Source: Rhodocyclaceae bacterium | GTDB taxonomy: Bacteria; Pseudomonadota; Gammaproteobacteria; Burkholderiales; Rhodocyclaceae | Assembly: GCA_018262775.1 (NCBI GenBank) | Contig: JADFDU010000052.1 | Span: 1 to 64,000 of the forward strand | Length of the DNA stretch: 64,000 nt | Direction: 5' to 3' | Notes under the pieces: model-generated | The model's database searches: none | Told to the model about the DNA's origin: nothing | The model's input: only the letters and a program-made list of their open reading frames with translations | Made by a program: the position numbers and the translations under genes | Shown here: positions 1-7,400 of the stretch, piece by piece | Position numbering within the stretch: position 1 is the first letter of the stretch | Layout: each line of letters begins with the position of its first letter

Positions 1-654
1 GAGCCTGTCGAGGCCGGCGGCCTTCCAGGTGTCCTCGTGGCACTCGACGCTGAAGGTGCTGGTGTCGCGGTCGAACTGGTAGGCGTGCACCTGGAACCAG
101 CCCCATTCGGAGGGCTCGGTGATGAAGGTGAAGGCGTTGAGCTTGAGATGGGTGCCGAGCCAGATGTAGCGGCACTTGCGCACGTCGATGTCCGGCTGGA
201 AGTGCTCAACGTACTTCCTGCGCACGAGGCTGTTCACGCCGTCGGCGGCGACGATCAGGTCGGCGTCGGCCAGGCGCGGATCGGCGTCGTCGGCGATCTC
301 GGCTTCGAAGACCTGCCTGACGCCGAGCGCGTCGGCGCGCGCCTGCAGGATGTTGAGCAGGCGCTGGCGGCCGATGCCGCAGTAGCCGTGGCCGCCCGAG
401 GTGATCTTGCGGCCCTTGAAAAAGACGTCGCAGTCGTCCCAGTGATGGAAGCTGCGGGTGATCTCGGCGTAACTCTCGGGATCGGCCTCTGCGAAATTGC
501 CCAGCGTGGCATCGGAGAAGACGACGCCCCAGCCGAACGTGTCGTCCGGCCGGTTGCGTTCGTAGATCGTGATGTCGTGGGCCGGATCGGCCTTCTTCAT
601 GAGGATGGCGAAGTACAGACCCGCCGGGCCGCCGCCGATGCACGCGATTCGCAT
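1..654 (-). CDS. FAD-dependent monooxygenase, N-terminal part (salicyloyl-CoA/2-aminobenzoyl-CoA monooxygenase-like), cut by window edge
   Basis: 218 residues are visible from an ATG at 654; the reading frame runs off the left edge without a stop. The start follows an AAGGAA ribosome site. Residues 7-12 are the dinucleotide-binding GGGPAG near the N-terminus, followed by the acidic end of strand 2 (YERN) and, near residue 130, an ADGVNS-type motif typical of group A flavin monooxygenases. The stretch with FGWGVVFSD and GHGYCGIGR resembles the flavin domain of salicyloyl-CoA 5-hydroxylase and 2-aminobenzoyl-CoA monooxygenase/reductase. The family hydroxylates or reduces aromatic CoA thioesters in the cytoplasm. 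The exact substrate cannot be told because the C-terminal half is outside the window. Confidence 0.78.
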   Translation of the reverse strand, partial: MRIACIGGGPAGLYFAILMKKADPAHDITIYERNRPDDTFGWGVVFSDATLGNFAEADPESYAEITRSFHHWDDCDVFFKGRKITSGGHGYCGIGRQRLLNILQARADALGVRQVFEAEIADDADPRLADADLIVAADGVNSLVRRKYVEHFQPDIDVRKCRYIWLGTHLKLNAFTFITEPSEWGWFQVHAYQFDRDTSTFSVECHEDTWKAAGLDRL

Positions 655-851
655 TGCCTGAGTTCCTTTCATTTCTGGGGCTGTCGAGGCTCAGCCTCGA
701 TTTATTTTAAGTTTAAATATATACGGTAGTAAAACACAATGCCAAGTGTAAAAAACCCATCAGGAATATCAAGGAACGATAATATTGAGGCATGAATATA
801 TCAGTCTGGCGACAGCCCTCCCTTGAGCCAGGTCAAACAGTCACTGCCAGC

Positions 852-868
852 GTTAAGTTGCGCTTAAG
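852..868 (+). promoter_or_regulatory. PmrA/QseB-type direct-repeat box upstream of the response-regulator operon
   Basis: GTTAAG, five bases (TTGCG), CTTAAG: two half-sites 11 bp apart in the same orientation, the layout bound by PmrA/QseB-class OmpR regulators (YTTAAK-N5-YTTAAK). A second box with the same hexamers and spacing lies at 3038-3054, just after the kinase gene. This suggests autoregulation by the adjacent regulator. Confidence 0.6.
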
Positions 869-918
869 CTGCGGCGCCCAAGCTCCGGACCCATGGCGAC
901 CCATGAAAGGAGCACGAC

Positions 919-1017
919 ATGAAAAAGATTTTTCTCCTGGCCCTGCCCGCGCACGCCGACCGCCTGCCCGTGCCGGCCGGTCCGGTGAAAGTCAGTCCCT
1001 GGAATACGGCGAATTAA
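919..1017 (+). pseudogene. Doubtful 32-residue ORF, possibly the remnant of a secreted protein gene
   Basis: ATG at 919 sits behind an AAAGGAG site with good spacing and lies directly before the two-component operon. It starts like a Sec signal (MKKIFLLAL, then PAHAD) but runs only 32 residues, with a Pro-rich end. Many qseBC-like operons are preceded by a small periplasmic protein gene, so this may be an internally deleted relic of one. It carries a copy of the dispersed 9-mer at 988-996. It could also be a non-functional leader. Confidence 0.35.
988..996 (+). repeat. First of eleven copies of the dispersed 9-mer AAAGTCAGT
   Basis: Exact copies on the + strand start at 988, 2006, 6680, 9928, 17092 and 26577; exact copies of the complement (ACTGACTTT) start at 14894, 50034, 51820, 58323 and 59022. 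Chance expectation for a 9-mer on both strands of 64 kb is about 0.5 at uniform composition, and lower in G+C-rich DNA. Most copies are inside genes, where they force the codon ACT for Thr or AGT for Ser, both uncommon here. Confidence 0.75.
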
Positions 1018-1036
1018 ACCGCGCTAACATGCCCGC

Positions 1037-1702
1037 ATGAGACTCCTGCTTGTCGAAGACGACCGACTGCTCGGCGACGGCATTCGCGCCGGCCTCATGC
1101 AGGCCGGCTTCGCCGTCGACTGGGTGCAGGACGGCCGCGCCGGAGAAATTGCGCTGGTCGGCGAGCCCTACGACGCAGTGGTGCTCGACCTCGGCCTGCC
1201 GAAGCGGTCGGGCATGGAGGTGCTCAAGGGCCTGCGCGCCGCACGCAATGCCGTGCCGGTGCTCATCCTGACGGCGCGCGACGCCGTGCCCGACCGCATC
1301 GCCGGCCTCGATGCCGGCGCCGACGATTATCTCGTCAAGCCTTTCGACCTGGGCGAACTGCAGGCCCGCTTGCGTGCGCTGCTGCGCCGCGGCAAGTCGC
1401 AAGGCGATCCGCTGCTGCGCCACGGCGCGCTGACGCTCGACCCGGCGGCGCGCAGCGTCAACTGGATGGACAGCCCGGTCGAGCTGTCGGCACGCGAATT
1501 CGCCGTGCTGCATGCGCTGCTGCTCAGCGCCGGGCGCGTGCTGTCGAAATCGCAGCTGGAGGAAAAGCTCTACGGCTGGGGCGAGGAGATCGAGAGCAAT
1601 GCCGTCGAGGTCTTCGTGCACCATCTGCGCCGCAAGCTCTCGCCGGAGCTGATCCGCACCGTGCGCGGCGTCGGCTACATGATCCCCAGGGCGGCTGAAT
1701 GA
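1037..1702 (+). CDS. OmpR-family response regulator (QseB/PmrA-like)
   Basis: 221 residues. The receiver domain (1-115) has the acidic pair ED near residue 8, phospho-acceptor Asp51 in VVLDLGLP, the conserved Thr in LILTARD and Lys in DDYLVKPFD. The winged-helix DNA-binding domain (about 125-218) ends in the usual VRGVGYMI. It overlaps the downstream kinase gene by 4 bases (ATGA), so the two are translationally coupled. PmrA-type boxes before it and after the kinase gene fit autoregulation and control of the next gene. The stimulus cannot be read from the sequence; the QseB/PmrA/TctD branch responds to metals, lipid changes or carboxylates in other bacteria. Confidence 0.9.
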   Translation: MRLLLVEDDRLLGDGIRAGLMQAGFAVDWVQDGRAGEIALVGEPYDAVVLDLGLPKRSGMEVLKGLRAARNAVPVLILTARDAVPDRIAGLDAGADDYLVKPFDLGELQARLRALLRRGKSQGDPLLRHGALTLDPAARSVNWMDSPVELSAREFAVLHALLLSAGRVLSKSQLEEKLYGWGEEIESNAVEVFVHHLRRKLSPELIRTVRGVGYMIPRAAE

Positions 1703-3042
1703 AACCCTCGATCCGCCGCCGCCTGCTGATTTTGCTGACGGGCACCGTCCTCACCGCCTGGCTGGCGACGGCGATGTTCACCTACTTCGATGCACGCAAG
1801 GAGATCGGCGAGATGCTCGATGCCCATCTCGCCCAGTCGGCCGGACTGATCGCCGCCCAGCTTGAACACGAGTTTGAGGACATGGACGAACATGCGGCGA
1901 AGCTGCCACGGCAATACAAGCACGAGCGCAAGATCGCCTTCCAGGTGTGGGACAAGAAGGGCCGGCTGCGGTTGCGCACGGCCAGCGCGCCCGAGACGCG
2001 GCTGCAAAGTCAGTCCGAGGGATACGGCGACGCCGTCATCGACGGCAAGCGCTGGCGCATCTTCAGCCGCTGGGACGAGAGCCGGGATTACCTGGTGCAG
2101 GTCGGCGAGCGCTACGAGCTGCGCGAGGAACTGGCGGGGAGCGTGGCCAGCCATCTGTTGCACCCGCTGGCGGTGGCGTTGCCTGCGCTGGCTTTGCTGA
2201 TCTGGTTCGGTGTCGGCGCCGGCCTGGCCCCTCTGGGCAGTGTTGCACGGGAAATCCAGCGGCGTGAACCGGGCAACCTCGCCCCCCTCGATGAAGGCAA
2301 CGCGCCGCGCGAGACGCTCCCCCTGATCGCGGCGATCAATGCCCTGTTCGAGCGGCTGCGCAACTCACTCGAACAGGAACGCCGCTTCACGGCGGATGCC
2401 GCCCATGAGCTGCGCACGCCACTGGCCGCGGTGAAGACGCAGGCGCAGGTCGCGCTCGGTGCCAGGAGCGACGAGGCGCGTGCGCACGCACTGGCCAATG
2501 TGGTGTCCGGCACTGACCGCGCTGCGCGCCTGGTCGAGCAGCTGCTGGTGCTGGCACGGCTCGATCCGCAGATGGCGCTGCCGCAGGAGCAGGCGGTCGA
2601 CCTGCACGATCTGGCCGGCCGCTGCATCGCCGAGCTGGCGCCGGCTGCGGCCGCAAAAGGCGTCGACATGGGTCTGGCGCCGGGTGGCGGGGCGAACGTC
2701 GCCGGCGATGCCATCCTGCTTGGCGTGCTGCTGCGCAACCTGCTCGACAATGCGGTGCGCTACACGCCGCCCGGCGGCGAGGTGGAGGTTGCCGTGACGT
2801 GCACGCAGGATGCCGTGCTGCTTGCGGTCAGCGACAGCGGCCCGGGCATCGCCGAGGCGGAACGCGCCCAGGCGCTTGACCGCTTCTACCGCGTGCTCGG
2901 CAGCGGCGAGGAAGGCAGCGGCCTGGGTCTGTCGATCGTCAAGCGCATCGCCGACCTGCACCGCGCGGGCGTGTCCCTCGCTGCAGGAGCCGACGGCCGC
3001 GGCCTGCGGGTCGAAGTGACTTTTCCCGCCAGGCTGCGTTAA
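1699..3042 (+). CDS. Sensor histidine kinase (QseC/PmrB-like)
   Basis: 447 residues. Two membrane helices (about 10-30 and 155-175) flank a periplasmic sensor domain of about 125 residues rich in charged residues. A short HAMP-like linker leads to the dimerisation helix with phospho-acceptor His236 (AAHELRTPLAAV), then a HATPase domain with N-box LLRNLLDNAV, G1 DSGPGI and G2 GSGLGLSI. It is the partner of the preceding regulator (4-base overlap). The periplasmic domain has no motif I can assign to a ligand. Its stop codon lies inside the second PmrA-type box (3038-3054). Confidence 0.9.
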   Translation: MKPSIRRRLLILLTGTVLTAWLATAMFTYFDARKEIGEMLDAHLAQSAGLIAAQLEHEFEDMDEHAAKLPRQYKHERKIAFQVWDKKGRLRLRTASAPETRLQSQSEGYGDAVIDGKRWRIFSRWDESRDYLVQVGERYELREELAGSVASHLLHPLAVALPALALLIWFGVGAGLAPLGSVAREIQRREPGNLAPLDEGNAPRETLPLIAAINALFERLRNSLEQERRFTADAAHELRTPLAAVKTQAQVALGARSDEARAHALANVVSGTDRAARLVEQLLVLARLDPQMALPQEQAVDLHDLAGRCIAELAPAAAAKGVDMGLAPGGGANVAGDAILLGVLLRNLLDNAVRYTPPGGEVEVAVTCTQDAVLLAVSDSGPGIAEAERAQALDRFYRVLGSGEEGSGLGLSIVKRIADLHRAGVSLAAGADGRGLRVEVTFPARLR

Positions 3043-3054
3043 GACTCCCTTAAG
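3038..3054 (+). promoter_or_regulatory. Second PmrA/QseB-type box, upstream of the periplasmic protein gene
   Basis: GTTAAG, five bases (ACTCC), CTTAAG: identical hexamers and spacing to the box at 852-868. It overlaps the kinase stop codon and lies about 60 bp upstream of the next start codon. GATACT at 3065-3070 could act as a -10 element. This makes the gene at 3113 a likely target of the adjacent regulator. Confidence 0.6.
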
Positions 3055-3058
3055 ATGT

Positions 3059-3075
3059 ATTGCAGATACTGCAAT
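3059..3075. promoter_or_regulatory. Perfect 7-bp inverted repeat in the promoter of the gene at 3113
   Basis: ATTGCAG, three bases, CTGCAAT. It is placed immediately downstream of the PmrA-type box, over the probable -10 region. It could be a second operator or a hairpin in the leader RNA; the sequence does not decide between these. Confidence 0.4.
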
Positions 3076-3112
3076 TACCCAACCGGGTTATTGCACAACT
3101 TCAGGAGGATTT

Positions 3113-3610
3113 ATGTCCGCAAGCAAACTTATCTGGAAACTGGCCGTTGCCGCCGGACTGGCGCTCGGCATTGCCGCTACCGGCCTTTACGCGGCCGAAA
3201 AGAATGCCCACTCGCATGAGCATGGTGCCGCCCCCGCCAAGCTGACGTTGAACGAGGGAAAGAAGTGGGCCACTGACGCGCCTCTGCGTCAAGGCATGGA
3301 GAACATTCGCAAGTACATGGATACCTCCCTGCGCGACATTCACGAAGGCAAGCTGTCAGCCGCGAAATATGGCGAGCTGGCGAAGAAGGTGAATGGCGAG
3401 GTGGGCGGCATCGTCGCCAACTGCAAGCTGGAGCCGGAGGCTGATGCGCAATTGCATCTAGTCATCGCCGACATTGGCGAAGGCATCGAGGCGATGGAAG
3501 GCAAGGCGAAGAAGGTCAAGCGCCAGGCGGGCGCCGTGAAGGTGATCGGCGCACTGGAAAAGTATGGCGCCTACTTCGATCATCCGGGCTGGCATTCGAT
3601 CAAGCATTGA
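3113..3610 (+). CDS. Small periplasmic helical protein, function unknown
   Basis: 165 residues with a Sec signal peptide (hydrophobic core about 9-26, cleavage near YAA-EK). It follows an AGGAGG ribosome site. The mature part begins with a His-rich segment (HSHEHG, about residues 35-40) and is otherwise predicted helical, with a single Cys near 105 (ANCKLEPEADAQLH). There is no CxxCH, so it is not a c-type cytochrome, although the size and helix content recall four-helix periplasmic proteins. The His-rich start could bind a divalent metal. The upstream PmrA-type box links it to the two-component system. I do not recognise a named family with confidence. Confidence 0.7.
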   Translation: MSASKLIWKLAVAAGLALGIAATGLYAAEKNAHSHEHGAAPAKLTLNEGKKWATDAPLRQGMENIRKYMDTSLRDIHEGKLSAAKYGELAKKVNGEVGGIVANCKLEPEADAQLHLVIADIGEGIEAMEGKAKKVKRQAGAVKVIGALEKYGAYFDHPGWHSIKH

Positions 3611-3692
3611 TGCCGTTGGCGGGCGGCGTAAGGACACTTCGTCGCCCCTGACTGCATCAGTCTGAACGACGTTTTCTTCAAGGAGAAACGAT

Positions 3693-4400
3693 ATGAGCTA
3701 CGCAAAAAATGACTCGCGTGTCTGGCTGGGCATTGCTGTGGGTGCAGCACTGCTGGCCCAACTGGCAGACCGGTATTTCGGCTGGAACGTGCTGCCTGAT
3801 GCATGGGGATCGCTGGGGCTGGCGGGTGGGAACGCCGGTCTTCTGGCGATATGGGCCGTCGGCCACTGTGATGGAATGGATGGACCCGTCGTGACGCTGG
3901 CGCGCAAGGCCCTGGAGAGCGGAAACGTGAATCTCATTCTCCCCTGGGTGGCCAAACAAGACGAGGACGAGATCCGCAGGACATTCGAGCATACCGTGGC
4001 GGTGCGCAAACTGGGACCTGAAGCGCAGGCTCTGGCAGACCGGCACTTCTTCGAGTCGCTGGTGCGCATCCACCGTGCCGGCGAGGGCGAGGCCTATACC
4101 GGGTTGAAGCCCGCCGGCAGGGACCTGGGCCCTGCCGTACCCGCGGCCGACAAGGCGTTGGGCAGCGGTTCGGCCGAGGCCGTGATTGAACTGCTGACAC
4201 ACGCCATCCGCGAAGGCGTGCGGCAAAGATTCCATTCGGCTTTCGAACGCAGGAATTTCCCGCCGAACGATGTGGACGCCGGACGGGCATATGTGGAAGC
4301 CTACGTGCCGTACGTGCACTACGTCGAGCAGCTTTGGCAAACGGCTAGCGGCGGTAGTTCCGGTCATGGTGAAGCAAGGCAGGGGCATCACCACCATTGA
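3693..4400 (+). CDS. DUF6448 family protein
   Basis: 235 residues with a good GGAG ribosome site. One hydrophobic helix (about 10-60, partly amphipathic) precedes the conserved HCDGMDGPVV segment, followed by NVNLILPWV, RIHRAGEGE and PAGRDLGPAVPAADKAL, which I recognise as the DUF6448 pattern. The C-terminus ends in a natural histidine run (GHHHH). The role of the family is unknown. The conserved His, Cys and Asp cluster after the membrane helix suggests metal or ligand binding on the periplasmic side. It probably shares control with the gene at 3113, 82 bases upstream. Confidence 0.75.
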   Translation: MSYAKNDSRVWLGIAVGAALLAQLADRYFGWNVLPDAWGSLGLAGGNAGLLAIWAVGHCDGMDGPVVTLARKALESGNVNLILPWVAKQDEDEIRRTFEHTVAVRKLGPEAQALADRHFFESLVRIHRAGEGEAYTGLKPAGRDLGPAVPAADKALGSGSAEAVIELLTHAIREGVRQRFHSAFERRNFPPNDVDAGRAYVEAYVPYVHYVEQLWQTASGGSSGHGEARQGHHHH

Positions 4401-4444
4401 CAGGATGTGCAGCCGCGACAAACTTGTGGCGAGGGTGCAGGCAG

Positions 4445-5017
4445 CTAGCGTAAGTTCTGCTTCTGGCGCAGTAATTCGGCCAGCGCACGCTTCTGCTCAG
4501 CAGTGAGATCAGCGCTGCGCCGTTCGGCCAGCAGCAGCCAGAGCAGGCCGGCGTTGACCAGGACCAGGACGATCTCGATGTAGAGAATCGTCGTGACGAT
4601 CTGCCGCTGGGCATTGTCACCGAAGAGGAAATAGAAACCGTCGAAGGACGGCAGCGCCGCCCTGGTGATGGCGTAGTAATTCTCGAAGGGCGGGAACAGC
4701 AGGGCCAGTACCAGGTTGATGGCCATCAGCCACAGCACGACGCGCTGGCCGCGGCTGATGCGCCGCGCCGTTCTGGCCGGGCCGGTGCGCAGCAGCAGCC
4801 AGGCGATGCCGGCATTGATCAGGACGACGAAGACTTCCAGGGTGAGGAAGTTGTGATTGAGCTGGCCACCGGCCGGAGCCGTGCCGATGAAATGAAAACC
4901 GCCGAAAGTGGGAATGTTGCCGCGCGCCAGGGACAGGTAATCGTAAGGCGGAAAAGCCAGTACCAGTGCCAGGTTGGCGAGGGCGACACCCAGGGCAATG
5001 GCTTGCAGGCGATTCAT
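4445..5017 (-). CDS. Four-helix membrane protein with FPPF/FDGFYF repeats, paralogue of the next gene
   Basis: 190 residues, four membrane helices arranged as two repeats. Each repeat has a helix ending in FPP(Y/F), a periplasmic loop with a F-x-GF(H/Y)F motif, and a second helix ending in WLLL. The C-terminal tail is short, charged and Gln/Lys-rich. The gene at 5130-5870 encodes the same layout, so the pair arose by duplication on top of an internal duplication. Both are on the minus strand, 112 bases apart, and probably co-transcribed. No catalytic residues are evident, and I do not recognise a characterised family. Confidence 0.7.
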   Translation of the reverse strand: MNRLQAIALGVALANLALVLAFPPYDYLSLARGNIPTFGGFHFIGTAPAGGQLNHNFLTLEVFVVLINAGIAWLLLRTGPARTARRISRGQRVVLWLMAINLVLALLFPPFENYYAITRAALPSFDGFYFLFGDNAQRQIVTTILYIEIVLVLVNAGLLWLLLAERRSADLTAEQKRALAELLRQKQNLR

Positions 5018-5129
5018 TCAGTGCCCGCCGGCATGGCTGCCGTCGAGCCGCTCCTCCCGTGTTCTTGTATTGGCAGCGTAATGGAGTTCGCCGCCAAAAT
5101 CAATCGGATGGGCGGCGATGCCGGGGAGC

Positions 5130-5870
5130 TTAGACCGTGCGCGTCTTGAGCCTGCGATCGCTGCTCTTGCGGCGTTCCGGGCCGCGGTAGCGCGGATCGC
5201 GGTAGCGGCGCCGGTCGGGCCCGGTGCCCAGATGCGGATCGTGCGGCTCCTGATCATGTGCGGGCTGGATCGCATTGTAGCCGAGGGTTTTCGATACCTC
5301 GGCAAACTGCTCGGGCGGCAGCGCCTGGGCCAACTCAAGAATTCTTTCCCTGGCGAAAAGTTCGTCGCGCTTGACGCTGTTGAAGAGCAGCCAGACGATC
5401 AGGGTGTTGGCCACCACCAGGGTGATTTCCAGGTAGAGCAGCGGGATGAAGAAATTGCGCTGCCGCTTGTCGCCGAAGGCGAAATAGAAGCCGTCGAAGT
5501 ACGGCGCCTCGTATTTCACCATGGAGGGATACGACTCGAACGGCGGGAAGGTGAGGAGGACGACCAGGTTGGCCACGAGAAAGAGACTGATGGCGCGCAT
5601 GTAGCGGAAGTCGGGCAGCACGCCCTTCAGCGGCGGGCGGTCGAGCAGCAGCCAGGCGATGAGGCCGTTGATGACAACGAACATGATCTGCAGCGTCAGC
5701 AATCCGCTGTGGATGCGCTTCACGCCCAGCATGGTGAGGATCGGGTAGAAGCCCTCGAAGCTGGGAAAAACGCCGCGGCGCAGGGGATTGTCGAGGAAGG
5801 GCGGGAAAAGCAACATGATGGCGATGTTGACCGCCGCGACAATGACTACGATTCTCTGGTACTTGTTCAT
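5130..5870 (-). CDS. Membrane protein with FPPF/FDGFYF repeats, upstream paralogue
   Basis: 246 residues with the same two-repeat, four-helix plan as 4445-5017: LLFPPF and FEGFYPIL in the first repeat, LTFPPF and FDGFYFAFGD in the second. It then has a longer cytoplasmic tail of about 75 residues that is strongly basic and Arg-rich at the end (RRRYRDPRYRGPERR region). The repeated aromatic loop motif FDGFYF-x-FGD is shared with the neighbour. Function is unknown; the tail could bind nucleic acid or a protein partner. The AT-rich 5871-6033 region upstream should hold the promoter of the pair. Confidence 0.7.
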   Translation of the reverse strand: MNKYQRIVVIVAAVNIAIMLLFPPFLDNPLRRGVFPSFEGFYPILTMLGVKRIHSGLLTLQIMFVVINGLIAWLLLDRPPLKGVLPDFRYMRAISLFLVANLVVLLTFPPFESYPSMVKYEAPYFDGFYFAFGDKRQRNFFIPLLYLEITLVVANTLIVWLLFNSVKRDELFARERILELAQALPPEQFAEVSKTLGYNAIQPAHDQEPHDPHLGTGPDRRRYRDPRYRGPERRKSSDRRLKTRTV

Positions 5871-6033
5871 CTCTGTCTGATCCGCCCCGTGCTATCCCCC
5901 GTGCCGTCCACTTCCGCCGGGGGCTTGCGCGCCTCTATTAAACCTATTGGTTATTATGTTGATGGCCGAATAGTTACCGGCTGCATTTTTTCCGAATATT
6001 ACTGGATCGTCCGTGGGCCAGCAAGGCAGTATT

Positions 6034-7269
6034 TCACGAGCATGTTCCAATTACCCCGTCATCACGCAGGCGAACGCATTCCTCCTCCGGCAGCCCCAAC
6101 AGTCCGCGCAGGATCTCTTCCGTATGCTGCCCCAGCAACGGCGGCGGCATTGAATATTCAAGCGGGCTGACGGAGAGGCGAATCGGGTTCGCCACCAGGG
6201 GCACGCTGCCCGCCGACGGATGCGGCAGATCGAGGCGCAGGCCGCGGTGCCGTACCTGCGGGTCGTCGAACACTTCGCCGAGACGGTTGATCGGCCCGCA
6301 GGGAACGCCGGCCGCTTCCAGCACCTCCACCCAGGCATGCGTCGTGCGCTGGCGCATCGCCGGCTCGAGCAGCGGGATCAGCGCTTCGCGGTGGGCGACG
6401 CGGGCGCGATTGCTGGCGAAGCGTTCATCGTCCGCCAGACCGGCGCAGCCGGCCAGCTCGCAGAAACGGCGGAACTGGCCGTCGTTGCCGACGGCGAGGA
6501 TGACATGGCCATCGGCCGTGGCGAAGGTCTGGTAGGGCACGATGTTGGGGTGGGCGTTGCCCCGCCGTTCCGGCGCCTCGCCGGTGGTGAGAAAATTCAT
6601 GTTCTGGTTGGCCAGCATCGCCACCTGCGCGTCGAGCAGCGACAGGTCGATGCGCTGGCCCTGGCCGGTGCGCTCACGGAAAGTCAGTGCCGCCAGCACG
6701 GCGACCGTGGCATACATGCCGGTGAACAGGTCGGCCACCGCCACCCCCACCTTCTGCGGGCCGCCGCCGGGCGCATCGTCGCGCTCGCCGGTGACACTCA
6801 TGAGGCCACCCATGCCCTGCACGATGAAGTCGTAGCCGGGCCGCGCGGCGTAGGGGCCGTCCTGGCCGAAGCCGGTGATCGAGCAGTAGATGAGGCGCGG
6901 GTTGATTTCGTGCAGGCTGGCCCAGTCGAGACCGTACTTCGCCAGGCCGCCAACCTTGTAGTTTTCCACCAGGATATCGCTGTGCCGCGCCAGTTCGCGG
7001 GCGATGCGCTGGCCGGCCGGTTGTGCGATGTCCAGCGCGAGCGATTTCTTGCCGCGGTTGCAGGACAGGTAATAGGCCGATTCGCCGGTGTCGTTGCCGG
7101 CGGCATCGCGCAGGTAGGGCGGGCCCCAGGCGCGCGTGTCGTCACCGCTGCCCGGTTTTTCCACCTTGATGACTTCGGCGCCCAGGTCGGCGAGATTCTG
7201 CGTGCACCAGGGTCCGGCCAGCACGCGGGACAGGTCCAGAACACGGATGTGGGAGAGGGCGCCGGGCAT
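6034..7269 (-). CDS. CaiB/BaiF family CoA-transferase (class III)
   Basis: 411 residues from the ATG at 7269 (MPGALSHIRVLDLSRVLAGP). Upstream in-frame ATGs at 7311 and 7386 add residues unlike the family. The N-terminal LDLSRVLAGPWCTQNLADLG and VIKVEKPGSGD segments, the central KVGVAVADLFTGMYA and the Asp before it are class III CoA-transferase hallmarks; the family moves CoA between acyl-CoAs and carboxylates through an aspartyl-CoA intermediate. Relatives include formyl-CoA transferase, carnitine CoA-transferase and alpha-methylacyl-CoA racemase. With no acyl-CoA genes adjacent, the substrate is open. The closeness of the aromatic-CoA monooxygenase is suggestive only. Confidence 0.85.
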   Translation of the reverse strand: MPGALSHIRVLDLSRVLAGPWCTQNLADLGAEVIKVEKPGSGDDTRAWGPPYLRDAAGNDTGESAYYLSCNRGKKSLALDIAQPAGQRIARELARHSDILVENYKVGGLAKYGLDWASLHEINPRLIYCSITGFGQDGPYAARPGYDFIVQGMGGLMSVTGERDDAPGGGPQKVGVAVADLFTGMYATVAVLAALTFRERTGQGQRIDLSLLDAQVAMLANQNMNFLTTGEAPERRGNAHPNIVPYQTFATADGHVILAVGNDGQFRRFCELAGCAGLADDERFASNRARVAHREALIPLLEPAMRQRTTHAWVEVLEAAGVPCGPINRLGEVFDDPQVRHRGLRLDLPHPSAGSVPLVANPIRLSVSPLEYSMPPPLLGQHTEEILRGLLGLPEEECVRLRDDGVIGTCS

Positions 7270-7324
7270 AGGGTATGAAGCGGGTAAGAAGGGGGAAACG
7301 GGTGTGTCCATGGAGGCTTTCGGG

Positions 7325-7361
7325 GGGCTTCCTTTGGGCATCCCACAAGGGCTTCCTTTGG
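7325..7361. repeat. Tandem 13-bp direct repeat between divergent genes
   Basis: GGGCTTCCTTTGG occurs at 7325-7337 and again at 7349-7361, a 24-bp period, in the short region between the CoA-transferase and UgpB-like starts. The spacing puts both copies on nearly the same DNA face, so a regulator-binding site is possible. A simple duplication is equally likely. Confidence 0.4.
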
Positions 7362-7400
7362 TCGTACTATACCGGACTCCCGCCAACCCTTGGATTTCGC

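Larger units (their letters stand above)
655..1036. other. Intergenic region between divergent monooxygenase and two-component operon
   Basis: About 380 bases with one doubtful small ORF. It is AT-rich at 700-790, unlike its surroundings. It holds a short perfect hairpin (CGAGGCTCAGCCTCG, 685-699), a Crp/Fnr-like palindrome TTGAGCCAGGTCAA (823-836) without a good -10, and a PmrA-type direct repeat (852-868). It should contain promoters for both flanking transcription units. Confidence 0.6.

Noticed and set aside
823-836. TTGAGCCAGGTCAA as a Crp/Fnr site
   Set aside because: It keeps the outer TTGA/TCAA bases only, and no -10 element stands at the class II distance. Kept only as a note in the intergenic entry.
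5118-6170. 350-codon open frame on the + strand across the FPPF membrane protein gene and its upstream region
   Set aside because: Antisense to a protein with clear membrane repeats. The translation is low-complexity and changes character outside the gene.
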